From the IMG/VR virus record IMGVR_UViG_3300047328_000100, positions 1-47,191 of that record: a DNA stretch of 47,191 bases; one strand, given 5' to 3'. Below the pieces are notes generated by a model that did no database searches, had not been told where the DNA came from, and saw nothing but the letters and a program-made list of their open reading frames with translations. Below are positions 13,261 through 22,045 of the stretch, in pieces. The DNA comes from a virus. Each line of letters starts with the position of its first letter. Positions within the stretch are counted from its first letter, which is position 1. Position numbers and translations under genes: made by a program.

Positions 13261-16200
13261 CCGCCGCCGAGCTGCCGCCGCCTGCCGTCTCACATACAAC
13301 CTCTCGCGTGCGGGATTAGCGGCCTGTCCCACGAGTCCAGGCGCTGCCAATTCGATCATCATTCGCAGCCACTCATTTGGCTGGTCCTTTTTCGGTGTTC
13401 CAAACAGCTCAGGAGCCATGGACGAGCTGCCCTCCTCCAGCGACCCGCCAAAGAAGCTATTCAGCTCCTTCAATGTGGCGGCGCCCCGTTTCGCGAACGG
13501 GTTTCCGCCCTTTGTCTTCTCCGCATTCAGGAAACTGGGATGGAAACGGTCCTGCTCGTCGTAGAGGCTGGTCACATACGGTTCGTGCCCGAACGCGCCG
13601 ACAAAGAGCGTGCGCGGAAGCGGTCCCAGAAAGGGATGAGCTAGTGAATTCAGAACATCTTTCTGCGCTGACTCGAAATCCTGAAACCAGGTACCGCCGC
13701 GTAAAGCGGTGTCTGCCGCGCCCTTGATGCCGAAAAGGCGCGCCCCGCGTCCGGCCAGCGGATTGAAGCAGTTGAACCCCACATAACCTACCGGTGCGTT
13801 GCCCCACAATTGCTTGTAAAGCTTCCGGCCGTTCTCTGATGTGACATGAGCGAGACGGAACGGGATCTGCATGAACTTCGCCGCCTCGTCCTCCCAGGGC
13901 CACTTACCCGTCACGGCGCGATGCGTCAACATCCACAGCGCCGCCAGCGCGTACGGACTGTTGAGCCACTTCCAGGCCGTCAGCTTTGCGCGCTCATATC
14001 CCTGCGCCTTTGGACCATGGTTTCGAAGGACAAAGTAATTCGCGGCGTTCCGCGTCATCGTGGAACCAGCCGTATAAAACGGTGCCAGGAGCCCTCCAAT
14101 CGCCGTCCCCTTAATCGCCCGCTCAAAGTGGCTTTGCAAAGGGCGCGCGTAGACACCCAGCTGATTCGCAAACATGTGCATTCCGGCTTTGTCGCCCTCC
14201 GGGAAGATCTGTTTCGCCAGCCGGTACATATACAACCGCGAGCGTGTGTCTGCTCCCGACGGTCCCCACAACCCGGGCGCCAGCGACTTTCGCGCCAGCT
14301 CGGCGCCGGTGACTTCCGCATAGTGCTTCGAAAACGTCACTCCTCCAAAATGGTCGCCTAATATACCCAGCTCAGCCATGGCGCGCAAATCGGCAGCCGC
14401 CTCTTCCGCCTGCGGATGCTGCTGCAGAACCTTGAGCGCCGAACCGAACCTTTTCATCAGAGGAACCGATAACGCCTGATCCGCCAGTGAGTCACCGAGG
14501 AACGGCGTGTTGGCAATAATTGTACCCAGCAGATTGGTGCCGTGAATTATCGGCTCGGCTACACCCGACACGGCCACCTGCGTCACCTTTTCAAGCATCG
14601 CGGTGATCTCCTCTGGGCCGGGCAGCCGTCCTTCTTTGAGGTTGTGCCAGATCTCTTTCATTTCCGGATCAGGGAGTGTTGCGTCCAGCTTTTTGTCCAG
14701 AATTGGATCAGTCTCACCCGCCAGCCAGCGCGGCAGCAACACCTGCTCCGCTGGTTTGTTGAAAAGCTTTCCGTTCTGCACAATCGTACGCGGTTCGCCG
14801 ATGGTGCGCTTCACGGCGTAGTAAGGCACTCCGTTCCAAATCATCATGTCGCCATTGGGCCCCACTCCCTTTTCGAGCGGCTGCATGAGACCGGCTTCTT
14901 TCAGTGCGTCATGGAAACCGGCACGTCCGCTGGCACGGATTGCCGATACCATCCGCTCCCGTAGCGCCTCCATGCTCGAATCGTATTCATCCGCTAAGCC
15001 GGTCGCGAAATTGTTGTTCCGGTTTCCCGGCCGCGCGTACGACTGCCTCGCCGCTGTTGCCGTGTTGATCTTTTCGGGCGTCACCGGTGTCAGTGGGAAA
15101 TAGGTTTTCAGCGGTCCAGGATGCGTGGTGAGAACCCCTTCGTGTTCCTCATGCGCCTCGGCCAGAGGCTTTTCAATGTGGTCTTTGTACACACGGAGAG
15201 CGTCTTGAAAGTTTGGGTTCATCCGGGCATTCTGAAACTCTTCCGGCGACATAACGCTCGTGACCGCTTTCGCCGCCTGCTGGAATATATCTTCGGCGAA
15301 CGCGCGCAGGAGCGGATAGTCGCCCTTGTCCGCAAGGCTGACAGCCGTATGTCCCAAGTTACGGCCCAGGCCGCGCCGATCCTGCACTTTTTCTAAAAGC
15401 GGAACAAGGTTGTCCACGTTAGAGGCCAGCCTCTCATCCGACATGCGATGCACCTGGTCCGCCAGGTCGTTATAGAATTCCTTGCGGCCCAGAAGCCGGC
15501 TCTCTGTGCCCGCGCGTAGAAAGTCGGAAAGCGGCATCGAGTCACCGAGCGCCTTGCTCACCAGCGGCATGGCGGTGTGTAGAATGACCGCCGCCCGCGC
15601 ACGGTATGAGGAAGCCTTGACGCCTGCCAGGAATGCGGGCCGCGAGGCCCGCCGCAGCTCACTAAGATTGCGCACAAACGCAGACTGCAAAGCGCCGGCA
15701 GTCGAATAGTGACGCCGCGGCCTCAGAGTCGGTTCTGCTGCAGGCTCCGGCGCGGGAGCCTTAGGGCCGCCAGGTTCGAGCTCTCCCGGCCGTGCCGTTG
15801 AATATTTCAGGCCTTTCAGGCGCTCGGCTAGTTTGACGGGGTCTTCAGGTTGCTTTTTGGTCTCAAAAAGCTTGCCTTGGTCTTCGGAAATAGGCTCACT
15901 CAGTTTTTTCGAGAAGAGCACTTCCGGACCGCTTACCTTCTCTCTCACATGAGCGGCCAGCCGTCCATACTGCTTCGTGGCCAGCTTGCCGTTGACATCA
16001 AGGTTGCCCAGCCGGTAGGCGTCATAGCCGTCCGCGTACCGCCGCTCCAGCGGCCCGTCGAGCGCGGGCTTGCGGATCGTGGCCGGAGTCACCGGCTTGC
16101 CTGGACGCCGCGGCAGCCGGATCTCCGCATCCGCCTGCTTCCGCGCACGATTCGCTTCTGCCACGCCCAGCCCGAACTTCTTCTGAATGTCTCGAATCGT

Positions 16201-19200
16201 CGCATCGGGATCTGCCTTCGCGTAGGCGACAGCCTCCGGCGATACGGGTCTTTCCTTCGCAGGGGCCGCTACCGGCTTCGGTTCTGTCTTCGGAACACTG
16301 TCGCGCTCCGCCTGCTTCCGCACGCGGTTCGCCTCAACGACGCTGATCCCAAACTTGCGTTGCAGCTCTTTCAACGATGGGGGGCCGGCGTTCTTAAAGC
16401 TCTTCGCATACGCCAGCGCCGCCGCGACCGGATCTTTCGGCGCGGCAGGCTTCACCACCTTGGGCGTGGCCGCTGGAGTCACCAGAGCCAGCCGCTCCGC
16501 CGCGATCGGGAAGGGCACACCGTCGCGTTTGACCAGCGCGTCCGACCCGTCCTTGCCCACCAAGGTTCCCTGGATTTCTTTGCCGTCGGCTTTGCCGGTC
16601 CAGCGCACTAGGTCACCGGGTTTCGCGACACCGTTGGATAAGCGCAGGCGTGAAAAGAGGACACCCTGCTCCGGGCCATTGCCTGCGCCGCCGAACAGAT
16701 CAGTCTGCGCGGACTTCGGCCTCTTCAGTTTTTTGAGTTGCTCTTCCCGCGTGAGTGGAGAATCAAACTGTGCCGTCAGCCGCTCACCTTCGAGCTTCGC
16801 GCGGTCGTTGATGACGCCGTTCGTTACTTTGTCGGTTTCGGCTTGGTCGAAGAGGGATCCGGTGGTTCCGGCGCGACCTCGTTGTATTTCTCTTCCAGAG
16901 CCGCTCTGCCGCCCTTGCGGTAGGCGTTCGCCAGCCGCACCAGGTTTGCTCGTGTCTCCGGCTGGAGCGCTGGATCGTCCTTCGGGTTCGCGGGCCGGAT
17001 GGGTCCGTTCGGGTGGCTTATCTCGCCCGGACCCGCTATCACCGGGCGAATTCCCGCCTGGTCCATCAGGTTGTCGATATATTGATCCATCGAGTCGCTC
17101 ATAAAGTGCCTTCCTTAGTCCGGGCTGCACGCGCGCGAGAAAGCTCAATGCTTTGTCGCCGTGCTGCTTAAAGATTAACTGAAAATAGTGTTCCAGCGCG
17201 TCGAGCGCTTCTTCCCTGGTCAGGCCGAGCCTACGGTATTCCCCTGAAGCCAAGAACGCGGGAACTTCTGACGGAACTTCTGCTGGCCTGTACCCGCCGC
17301 CGATCAGGGCTCTTGCTGCTTTCATCACGGCAGGATGCTCCAATAGAGGGCCGGCCGACACATGACCCAGGAAGCTATGTCCCGGCAGCCGCAGTTGTTC
17401 CCGGTGTATCAGTTCATGGCGCACCGTTTCACGGAGAGATGCCTCGTCCGGAGACTTCGCCCTGAATTTTGCTGTAGCATCCGGAGATGCCACGACGACA
17501 ACGGCACCGTCCTCCATGGCCCTTCGCCAAGTCTGCGCCAGTCGGCGGACAGCGCTGGCGGCGGCTGCCGAAATACCCCGCTGCCCGGCGAGACCTTCCA
17601 GCGATTGCAGAACACGCGGAGCAAGCTTGCGTCCGACCGTCAATCCGTTGGTGGTGGCCACGTCGATCACCGAATTGCCCCACGAATCTCTCATTACCCG
17701 ATCAAGTACCCGCATGGCACCTTCATTGACATAGAGCCTTCCGTCGCCTGCGCCCGAGCCACGCATAAACCGCGCATCGGCGTTCGCCACGTTCACTTCG
17801 TCTGAGGCCTTCGGATTATAAGGCCGCAAAGATTTCGATGCCGCCACTTCGCCCGGACTTGTGCCGGGGCCGCCGCGAAACGCGCTCTCAAAGGATTCCC
17901 GCTGCGTCGGCGGCTCAAAGAATGCCGACTGCGCTCCATCGCGCGACAGCGCCGCATCGTTCGCATACTGCCGGAACGCCAAGCGGGCCTTGACCGGACC
18001 CTGCTGGAACGTCTTGGCGATGGCGAGAGCCTCGGGAGAGTAACTGGACACTTTCCCGCCAATGTCTGTTTGTTTGGCAAGATCGTCCAGATTTCGAATG
18101 CCGTGCGCCTTCGCCTCCGCCAGCGCACCGAGCGCTTCCCGCACCGCCTGCGTTACGCTCCACTCTGGCCGGTCCTCCACGCGCAGCACTTGCGGCGCAA
18201 TCTGCTCCAGCTTGTTGCGCAGCTCCGGCGCGGTCTCGGCATAATCGCCCGGCTTCTCAAACAAGCGACCCACCAGCGCCTTGGCGATGCGGCTCTTCGC
18301 CTCCGGCGTGAGCTGCCCGCGCTCGTCCAGATAGCCGTTTTTCTCCTGATCCGTGAGCACGCCATCCTTAACCAGCGACTGCACCATCTGGGCGCCCTTG
18401 TCACCGCGCAGCGCTTGCGCCAGCGTCGAGTCCTCGCCCACGTCGGCCAGGTTGCCCGAGATCTGCTCTACCGTCCGGGTGCTCAACCGCCTTCCGTCCG
18501 TCACCGCCTGCTCTTCGGGCGACAGCTTTGCCGCCGCAGTCTTGTTGAAGTCGGTAATCGCCTTCTGTGCCGCGGCCTGGTCGGGCTGGTTCACCAGCTC
18601 CCGCGTGAGGATCGGCTTATTGAATCGCGGCAGCTCATTCGGGTCAATCCCGTACTGCGCGGCATTCTTGGCCAGCTGGTCCCGATAAGCCTGCGCGCCG
18701 GCCGGATTGCTGGCATACACGCGGTTCAGCGTCATCGTGCGGTTGTTCCCGCCCAGCGCGTTGCCGCGCGGATCAATGATCGGAGCGCCCTGCTCCGCTG
18801 TCGGCGAAGGCGTCAGCGTGTAATCCGGCTTGAAATTGCCCGGAGCGGAATACTCGGCCACCCGCGCCGCGTTCTGCGGGTTTGAATAGTCGCGGTCGTT
18901 CGTGTATTCGTAGGCCGGGTTCGGCTCAAAGTTGTGCGGATTGTGCGACGGCACGACGTCCGCCAGTTCCCGCACCGAGTACCTTGCCGGGTAGCTTGTC
19001 TTTTCTCCCGGCACATTCACATCGACCGGGTTGCCCACAGCGGACGCGGTCTTCGGCGGCCTGACCGCTACTTCTTCTTTGGAGCCTTCGGCATTGCCGG
19101 CGGCGCCGCCTGCATCAGCTGCTGGTGCAGACTCCCCGCCGCCACCGGCGCTTTCTTCTTTGCTGGCGGAGCCGCCTTGCTGGGCTTCGACATTTTCGCC

Positions 19201-20229
19201 TTCTTGCCCTTGTCGCCCGGTAGTCCCGATCCCATCCACGGAAACACTTGTCCTGTTGTCATTCGTCTCACCTTCCTTCGCTTTCGTCTCACTCGTCCTC
19301 GCCACCGGGCTCTTGCGTCCCGGCGGCGGATCCACCACAAACCCTTCGGGCGGCGCACTCGCGGTGCCCGGTTTCACAACCCTCGAACCGACCGGCTGCT
19401 TCCCAGCCAGGCCATCGTTCTCACCAGAAACCTCACCCGGAAGCTGCTGCTCCATCGGCGCACGCTCCGGCCCTAGCACGTTATCCGGCATGATGGCCGG
19501 TTTCGGTCCCAGCTTGCCCGCCAGATGACCAGCGACACCGCCAGCGACCAGGCCAGCCCCAGCGCCACCCAGTTCCGCGTAGCCGTCCGGCACGCCCGCC
19601 TTTTTGAGACCCGCCTCGGTGCCTTCCTGCGCCAGCATGCCCGCGCCCAGACCGCCCACTGTTTCCAGCGGAGCAGAGGTAATTGCCGCCGGCAGCAGAG
19701 GCGTGGCTGCTTCCAGTCCGCCGCCAAGCACCTTCGCTGCACCGCCAGCAATCGTCGGATTCATCGGCGGTGCCGGTAGCGGCACGCCATACATACCCAT
19801 CGTGTGGCCGTCACTGACGCTCGGTTCCGTCAGGCCGGTCGCCACCTGGCCCGCGCCGTCCAGTATTTTCTTGCCGCCGCTGATCGGCGAATCCAGCACC
19901 GGAGCCGGCGTCATCTCATCGCCGACGGTGAACCGCCGTCCCGCGCGGTTGAATGTATCCGAAGGCTGCGCTAATTCCTGCGGCGTGTAGCCGCGCAGCG
20001 CATGCGGAATCGCCGACTGCTGCATCTGATTGCCGACGTGCGTCAGCATGTCTGCCACCTGCTTGGCGTTCAGCTCTGCCTGCTGAACCGCATCCGCCGG
20101 CTTAGGCAGTCCCGCCAGTGCCGGGTGCGGCGGATCCAGCACAAACCCGTCAGGCAGACCGGAAGTCGGCGCTGCTTTCGGCGGATCCAGCACAAAGCCG
20201 TCCGGCAGCGCGCTTAAATCGGCTGCCAC
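13255..20229 (-). CDS. Giant polyvalent phage protein (ParB-like + Zn-peptidase-like + helical C-terminus)
   Basis: A 2324-aa multidomain protein of the polyvalent type, made late and probably packaged and ejected with the DNA. N-terminus: three DGF-V-DPP repeats (about residues 9-16, 26-33, 294-301) around an Ala/Gly-rich hydrophobic region. A linker then leads to a DdrB/ParB-like domain (about 400-700: SVRELADVVPSHNPHNFEP, GNALGGNNRTMTLNR). Residues about 850-1040 contain HELIH (938-942), a zinc-metallopeptidase motif. Two repeats (about 1270-1367), LKELQRKFGISVVEANRVRK and IRDIQKKFGLGVAEANRARK, resemble FtsK-gamma winged helices. The C-terminal 800 residues are helical with membrane-like stretches, as in large polyvalent-protein-associated domains. 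Start is GTG 20229, overlapping the upstream gene by 16 nt. Two small frames are nested in its linkers. Confidence 0.85.
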   Translation of the reverse strand: MAADLSALPDGFVLDPPKAAPTSGLPDGFVLDPPHPALAGLPKPADAVQQAELNAKQVADMLTHVGNQMQQSAIPHALRGYTPQELAQPSDTFNRAGRRFTVGDEMTPAPVLDSPISGGKKILDGAGQVATGLTEPSVSDGHTMGMYGVPLPAPPMNPTIAGGAAKVLGGGLEAATPLLPAAITSAPLETVGGLGAGMLAQEGTEAGLKKAGVPDGYAELGGAGAGLVAGGVAGHLAGKLGPKPAIMPDNVLGPERAPMEQQLPGEVSGENDGLAGKQPVGSRVVKPGTASAPPEGFVVDPPPGRKSPVARTSETKAKEGETNDNRTSVSVDGIGTTGRQGQEGENVEAQQGGSASKEESAGGGGESAPAADAGGAAGNAEGSKEEVAVRPPKTASAVGNPVDVNVPGEKTSYPARYSVRELADVVPSHNPHNFEPNPAYEYTNDRDYSNPQNAARVAEYSAPGNFKPDYTLTPSPTAEQGAPIIDPRGNALGGNNRTMTLNRVYASNPAGAQAYRDQLAKNAAQYGIDPNELPRFNKPILTRELVNQPDQAAAQKAITDFNKTAAAKLSPEEQAVTDGRRLSTRTVEQISGNLADVGEDSTLAQALRGDKGAQMVQSLVKDGVLTDQEKNGYLDERGQLTPEAKSRIAKALVGRLFEKPGDYAETAPELRNKLEQIAPQVLRVEDRPEWSVTQAVREALGALAEAKAHGIRNLDDLAKQTDIGGKVSSYSPEALAIAKTFQQGPVKARLAFRQYANDAALSRDGAQSAFFEPPTQRESFESAFRGGPGTSPGEVAASKSLRPYNPKASDEVNVANADARFMRGSGAGDGRLYVNEGAMRVLDRVMRDSWGNSVIDVATTNGLTVGRKLAPRVLQSLEGLAGQRGISAAAASAVRRLAQTWRRAMEDGAVVVVASPDATAKFRAKSPDEASLRETVRHELIHREQLRLPGHSFLGHVSAGPLLEHPAVMKAARALIGGGYRPAEVPSEVPAFLASGEYRRLGLTREEALDALEHYFQLIFKQHGDKALSFLARVQPGLRKALYERLDGSIYRQPDGPGGNSPGDSGSGRDKPPERTHPAREPEGRSSAPAGDTSKPGAAGERLPQGRQSGSGREIQRGRAGTTGSLFDQAETDKVTNGVINDRAKLEGERLTAQFDSPLTREEQLKKLKRPKSAQTDLFGGAGNGPEQGVLFSRLRLSNGVAKPGDLVRWTGKADGKEIQGTLVGKDGSDALVKRDGVPFPIAAERLALVTPAATPKVVKPAAPKDPVAAALAYAKSFKNAGPPSLKELQRKFGISVVEANRVRKQAERDSVPKTEPKPVAAPAKERPVSPEAVAYAKADPDATIRDIQKKFGLGVAEANRARKQADAEIRLPRRPGKPVTPATIRKPALDGPLERRYADGYDAYRLGNLDVNGKLATKQYGRLAAHVREKVSGPEVLFSKKLSEPISEDQGKLFETKKQPEDPVKLAERLKGLKYSTARPGELEPGGPKAPAPEPAAEPTLRPRRHYSTAGALQSAFVRNLSELRRASRPAFLAGVKASSYRARAAVILHTAMPLVSKALGDSMPLSDFLRAGTESRLLGRKEFYNDLADQVHRMSDERLASNVDNLVPLLEKVQDRRGLGRNLGHTAVSLADKGDYPLLRAFAEDIFQQAAKAVTSVMSPEEFQNARMNPNFQDALRVYKDHIEKPLAEAHEEHEGVLTTHPGPLKTYFPLTPVTPEKINTATAARQSYARPGNRNNNFATGLADEYDSSMEALRERMVSAIRASGRAGFHDALKEAGLMQPLEKGVGPNGDMMIWNGVPYYAVKRTIGEPRTIVQNGKLFNKPAEQVLLPRWLAGETDPILDKKLDATLPDPEMKEIWHNLKEGRLPGPEEITAMLEKVTQVAVSGVAEPIIHGTNLLGTIIANTPFLGDSLADQALSVPLMKRFGSALKVLQQHPQAEEAAADLRAMAELGILGDHFGGVTFSKHYAEVTGAELARKSLAPGLWGPSGADTRSRLYMYRLAKQIFPEGDKAGMHMFANQLGVYARPLQSHFERAIKGTAIGGLLAPFYTAGSTMTRNAANYFVLRNHGPKAQGYERAKLTAWKWLNSPYALAALWMLTHRAVTGKWPWEDEAAKFMQIPFRLAHVTSENGRKLYKQLWGNAPVGYVGFNCFNPLAGRGARLFGIKGAADTALRGGTWFQDFESAQKDVLNSLAHPFLGPLPRTLFVGAFGHEPYVTSLYDEQDRFHPSFLNAEKTKGGNPFAKRGAATLKELNSFFGGSLEEGSSSMAPELFGTPKKDQPNEWLRMMIELAAPGLVGQAANPARERLYVRRQAAAARRRK
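16824..17102 (-). CDS. Overprinted 92-aa gene nested in the giant polyvalent gene
   Basis: In the +1 frame relative to the giant gene, ATG 17102 lies six bases after AAGGAAGG, a strong ribosome site. The product starts MSDSMDQYIDNLMDQAGIRP, has a helical centre (ETRANLVRLANAYRKGGRAA) and a Pro/Lys-rich end. Its composition is that of a genuine protein, whereas the giant protein here (residues about 1043-1136) is a Gly/Pro/Arg/Ser-rich linker that looks like the derived frame. It may be an independently translated gene created by overprinting; two compensating frameshifts in the giant gene are the alternative. Function unknown. Confidence 0.5.
   Translation of the reverse strand: MSDSMDQYIDNLMDQAGIRPVIAGPGEISHPNGPIRPANPKDDPALQPETRANLVRLANAYRKGGRAALEEKYNEVAPEPPDPSSTKPKPTK
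19068..19262 (-). CDS. Overprinted 64-aa Lys/Ala/Pro-rich gene nested in the giant polyvalent gene
   Basis: ATG 19262 follows AAGGAAGGTGAG by about five bases, and the frame is again +1 relative to the giant gene, exactly as for the other nested gene. The 64-aa product starts MTTGQVFPWMGSGLPGDKGK and continues with Lys/Pro/Ala-rich sequence ending PKAPKKK, a highly basic protein that could bind nucleic acid. The giant frame over the same bases is an acidic Gly/Ser/Glu linker (residues about 323-388). Low complexity makes chance more likely here than for the 92-aa frame. Confidence 0.4.
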   Translation of the reverse strand: MTTGQVFPWMGSGLPGDKGKKAKMSKPSKAAPPAKKKAPVAAGSLHQQLMQAAPPAMPKAPKKK

Positions 20230-21437
20230 GCTTTGCCGTCCCAGCGAACCTGTTTCTTAGTCTTCGGATTGGTAGCTGTCTGGCCCACCGTGAATCGCTG
20301 GGCCTGGGCAGGGGCCGCAGCAGGAGAGGCCGCAGCCTGTTTAGGAGCGGATGCCCCCGGCTGCGCTCCATCCCGTATCGCCTGCACCGCCTGCTGAGTC
20401 GACACCTGCGGAGTCGCCCCGTAGCGCTGCATGGCGTCGTTCTTTTCCGCCACCACTTCTTCGCGCCGCTTCGTCACAGCTGCAAAGCGGTTCTTCATGT
20501 CTTCCAGCTGCGCGGCCTTTTCCTCATCCGTCGCGGCTGCATCAAACTTCTTCAAGGTGCCGTTCTTGTCCACGTAGTGCTGCCCGCTCTTTAGCGCCGT
20601 GCCAATGGCCAACCGCTGCTGGTCGATTTCAGACTCTTCCTTGGTGAGCCGCTGGTAATCCGCGAGTGCCTTGTTCTTCACATCCTGAGCAGCGTTCGCC
20701 GTCAGCGCTCGCGTATTTGCATTAGCCGCTTCCACTTCCGGGTGAGCGAATTTATCCGTCTTGCCCTTCGCATTCAACGGTGTTTCCTTCACCGTCCCAT
20801 CGCTCATCTGATTCACGATGGTCTGATTGCCCTTGTCGTCGCCGATGATCTGCGTATGCAGCACGGTCGGCGAATTATCTTGCTGCGGCGGATTCAGCCA
20901 GTGTGCCATCGCCCCGAGTCCAGCCAGATGCTCCGGAGACACCTTTGACCCGCGCGGCAGCCCCGCCGCGTCCGCCAGCTTGTCGCTGATCGCAATGCGA
21001 TCCGCATCCTCCAGCGCCTTCTTGTTGGCAATCGTGCGGTCTAGCTGGTCTTGCAAGCTCGGAGCCTGCAAAGTCTGCCCCGCCACCGTGTAGGTGCGTG
21101 ACGGATCGGCCGGCACATCGGCCGGAGTTGTGTTTTTGAAGTCCAGCGACATCCCGCCGGTGGACTGAAGCGTCGGTGCGTTCACCTGCGGTGTGGGCGC
21201 GGGAATACTCACGTTCCCGTTCCTCACCGGCTGCGCGCCGCCCGCCAAAGCCTGCCCGAGACTCTGCTGCTGCTGCGCCTGAAACTCCTGCTGCGCCAGC
21301 TGCTGCCTGGCCTGTTCGGCTGCCCGCTGCTGCTGCAGCTCGCGCATCTGCAGCGCCGCCTGCGTCAAATGCTGCGCCACTTGCACGCCCTGACTCAGCG
21401 AGTCGAAGAATGGCTGCATGTATTCGTTGGCTGGCAT
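20214..21437 (-). CDS. Gln-rich coiled-coil virion protein (probable ejection protein)
   Basis: A 407-aa protein with a Gln/Ala-rich helical N-terminus (AAEQARQQLAQQEFQAQQQQ around residues 38-58), a central domain with YTVAGQTLQAPSLQDQL, further coiled-coil stretches, and a short C-terminal beta module (RFTVGQTATNPKTKKQVRWD...AWQPI) often seen at the ends of phage virion proteins. In short-tailed phages, genes at this place encode internal proteins ejected with the DNA; the giant polyvalent gene follows directly with a 16-nt overlap. Role inferred from composition and position. Confidence 0.6.
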   Translation of the reverse strand: MPANEYMQPFFDSLSQGVQVAQHLTQAALQMRELQQQRAAEQARQQLAQQEFQAQQQQSLGQALAGGAQPVRNGNVSIPAPTPQVNAPTLQSTGGMSLDFKNTTPADVPADPSRTYTVAGQTLQAPSLQDQLDRTIANKKALEDADRIAISDKLADAAGLPRGSKVSPEHLAGLGAMAHWLNPPQQDNSPTVLHTQIIGDDKGNQTIVNQMSDGTVKETPLNAKGKTDKFAHPEVEAANANTRALTANAAQDVKNKALADYQRLTKEESEIDQQRLAIGTALKSGQHYVDKNGTLKKFDAAATDEEKAAQLEDMKNRFAAVTKRREEVVAEKNDAMQRYGATPQVSTQQAVQAIRDGAQPGASAPKQAAASPAAAPAQAQRFTVGQTATNPKTKKQVRWDGKAWQPI

Positions 21438-21439
21438 GT

Positions 21440-22045
21440 TTATCCTCCCCAGGCGTTCAGCGCCGCCAGCAGTCCCAACCCCTGATTCGTGCCGCCGTTC
21501 AGCGCGGTCAGCCCGCCCGAAAGCGATCCCGCCGCCACGCTGCCCGGCACCGTGTATGTGCCGCTGGTAGAGCCCACATTTGTTCCGGTCGATGTGCTGC
21601 CCGGCGAGGCAAACCCGAAGCCCGTGGCCTGCGCGATCGCGTTCTGCTGCTGCTGTAGCGCATAGCTCTGCAGCTGGCTCTGCAGATTTCCCACCGCGCC
21701 TTCCCGTCCGACCTCAGTCTGGACGGCGGCTGTTCCGCTGGCTCCGCTGTTTCCGAACCCTCTTGCGCTGAGGCTTTGTTGCAGCCGGTCTCCGATCCCC
21801 TTGTACGTCTGGTTGATCTGGTCGGTTCCCGCTGTCGCCATCGGCGTCGTGTTGATGCCGTTCGTCATCTCGTTCTGCAGGGCATTCCCCGCCGCCGACT
21901 GCACTCCCTGCTGCGTGTTTGTGAACGTGGGTGTCGTCGAGCCGTACTGCGATTGCTGCGTGGTCGATGCGTTCGTGCCCGTCCGTGCCGCTTGTGTGTT
22001 CGAGAGGCCGCCCAGCAGCGCTCCCAGGCCTGTCATGATCGCCAT
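21440..22045 (-). CDS. Gly/Ser/Thr/Gln-rich virion protein (probable internal or ejection protein)
   Basis: A 201-aa low-complexity protein beginning MAIMTGLGALLGGLSNTQAA, an amphipathic Gly-rich helix common at the start of small phage tail or ejection proteins. The middle (QSLSARGFGNSGASGTAAVQ, then LQSQLQSYALQQQQNAIAQA) is Gln/Ser/Ala-rich and helical; the end is Gly/Thr/Ser-rich. ATG 22045 has AGAGGA upstream. It sits two bases before the next gene of the late operon. Similar proteins in other podoviruses accompany large ejected proteins. Confidence 0.6.
   Translation of the reverse strand: MAIMTGLGALLGGLSNTQAARTGTNASTTQQSQYGSTTPTFTNTQQGVQSAAGNALQNEMTNGINTTPMATAGTDQINQTYKGIGDRLQQSLSARGFGNSGASGTAAVQTEVGREGAVGNLQSQLQSYALQQQQNAIAQATGFGFASPGSTSTGTNVGSTSGTYTVPGSVAAGSLSGGLTALNGGTNQGLGLLAALNAWGG

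Noticed and set aside
16122-16440. Possible DNA tandem repeat under the two winged-helix-like modules
   Set aside because: The repetition is clear at protein level only; the DNA copies differ too much to call a DNA repeat.
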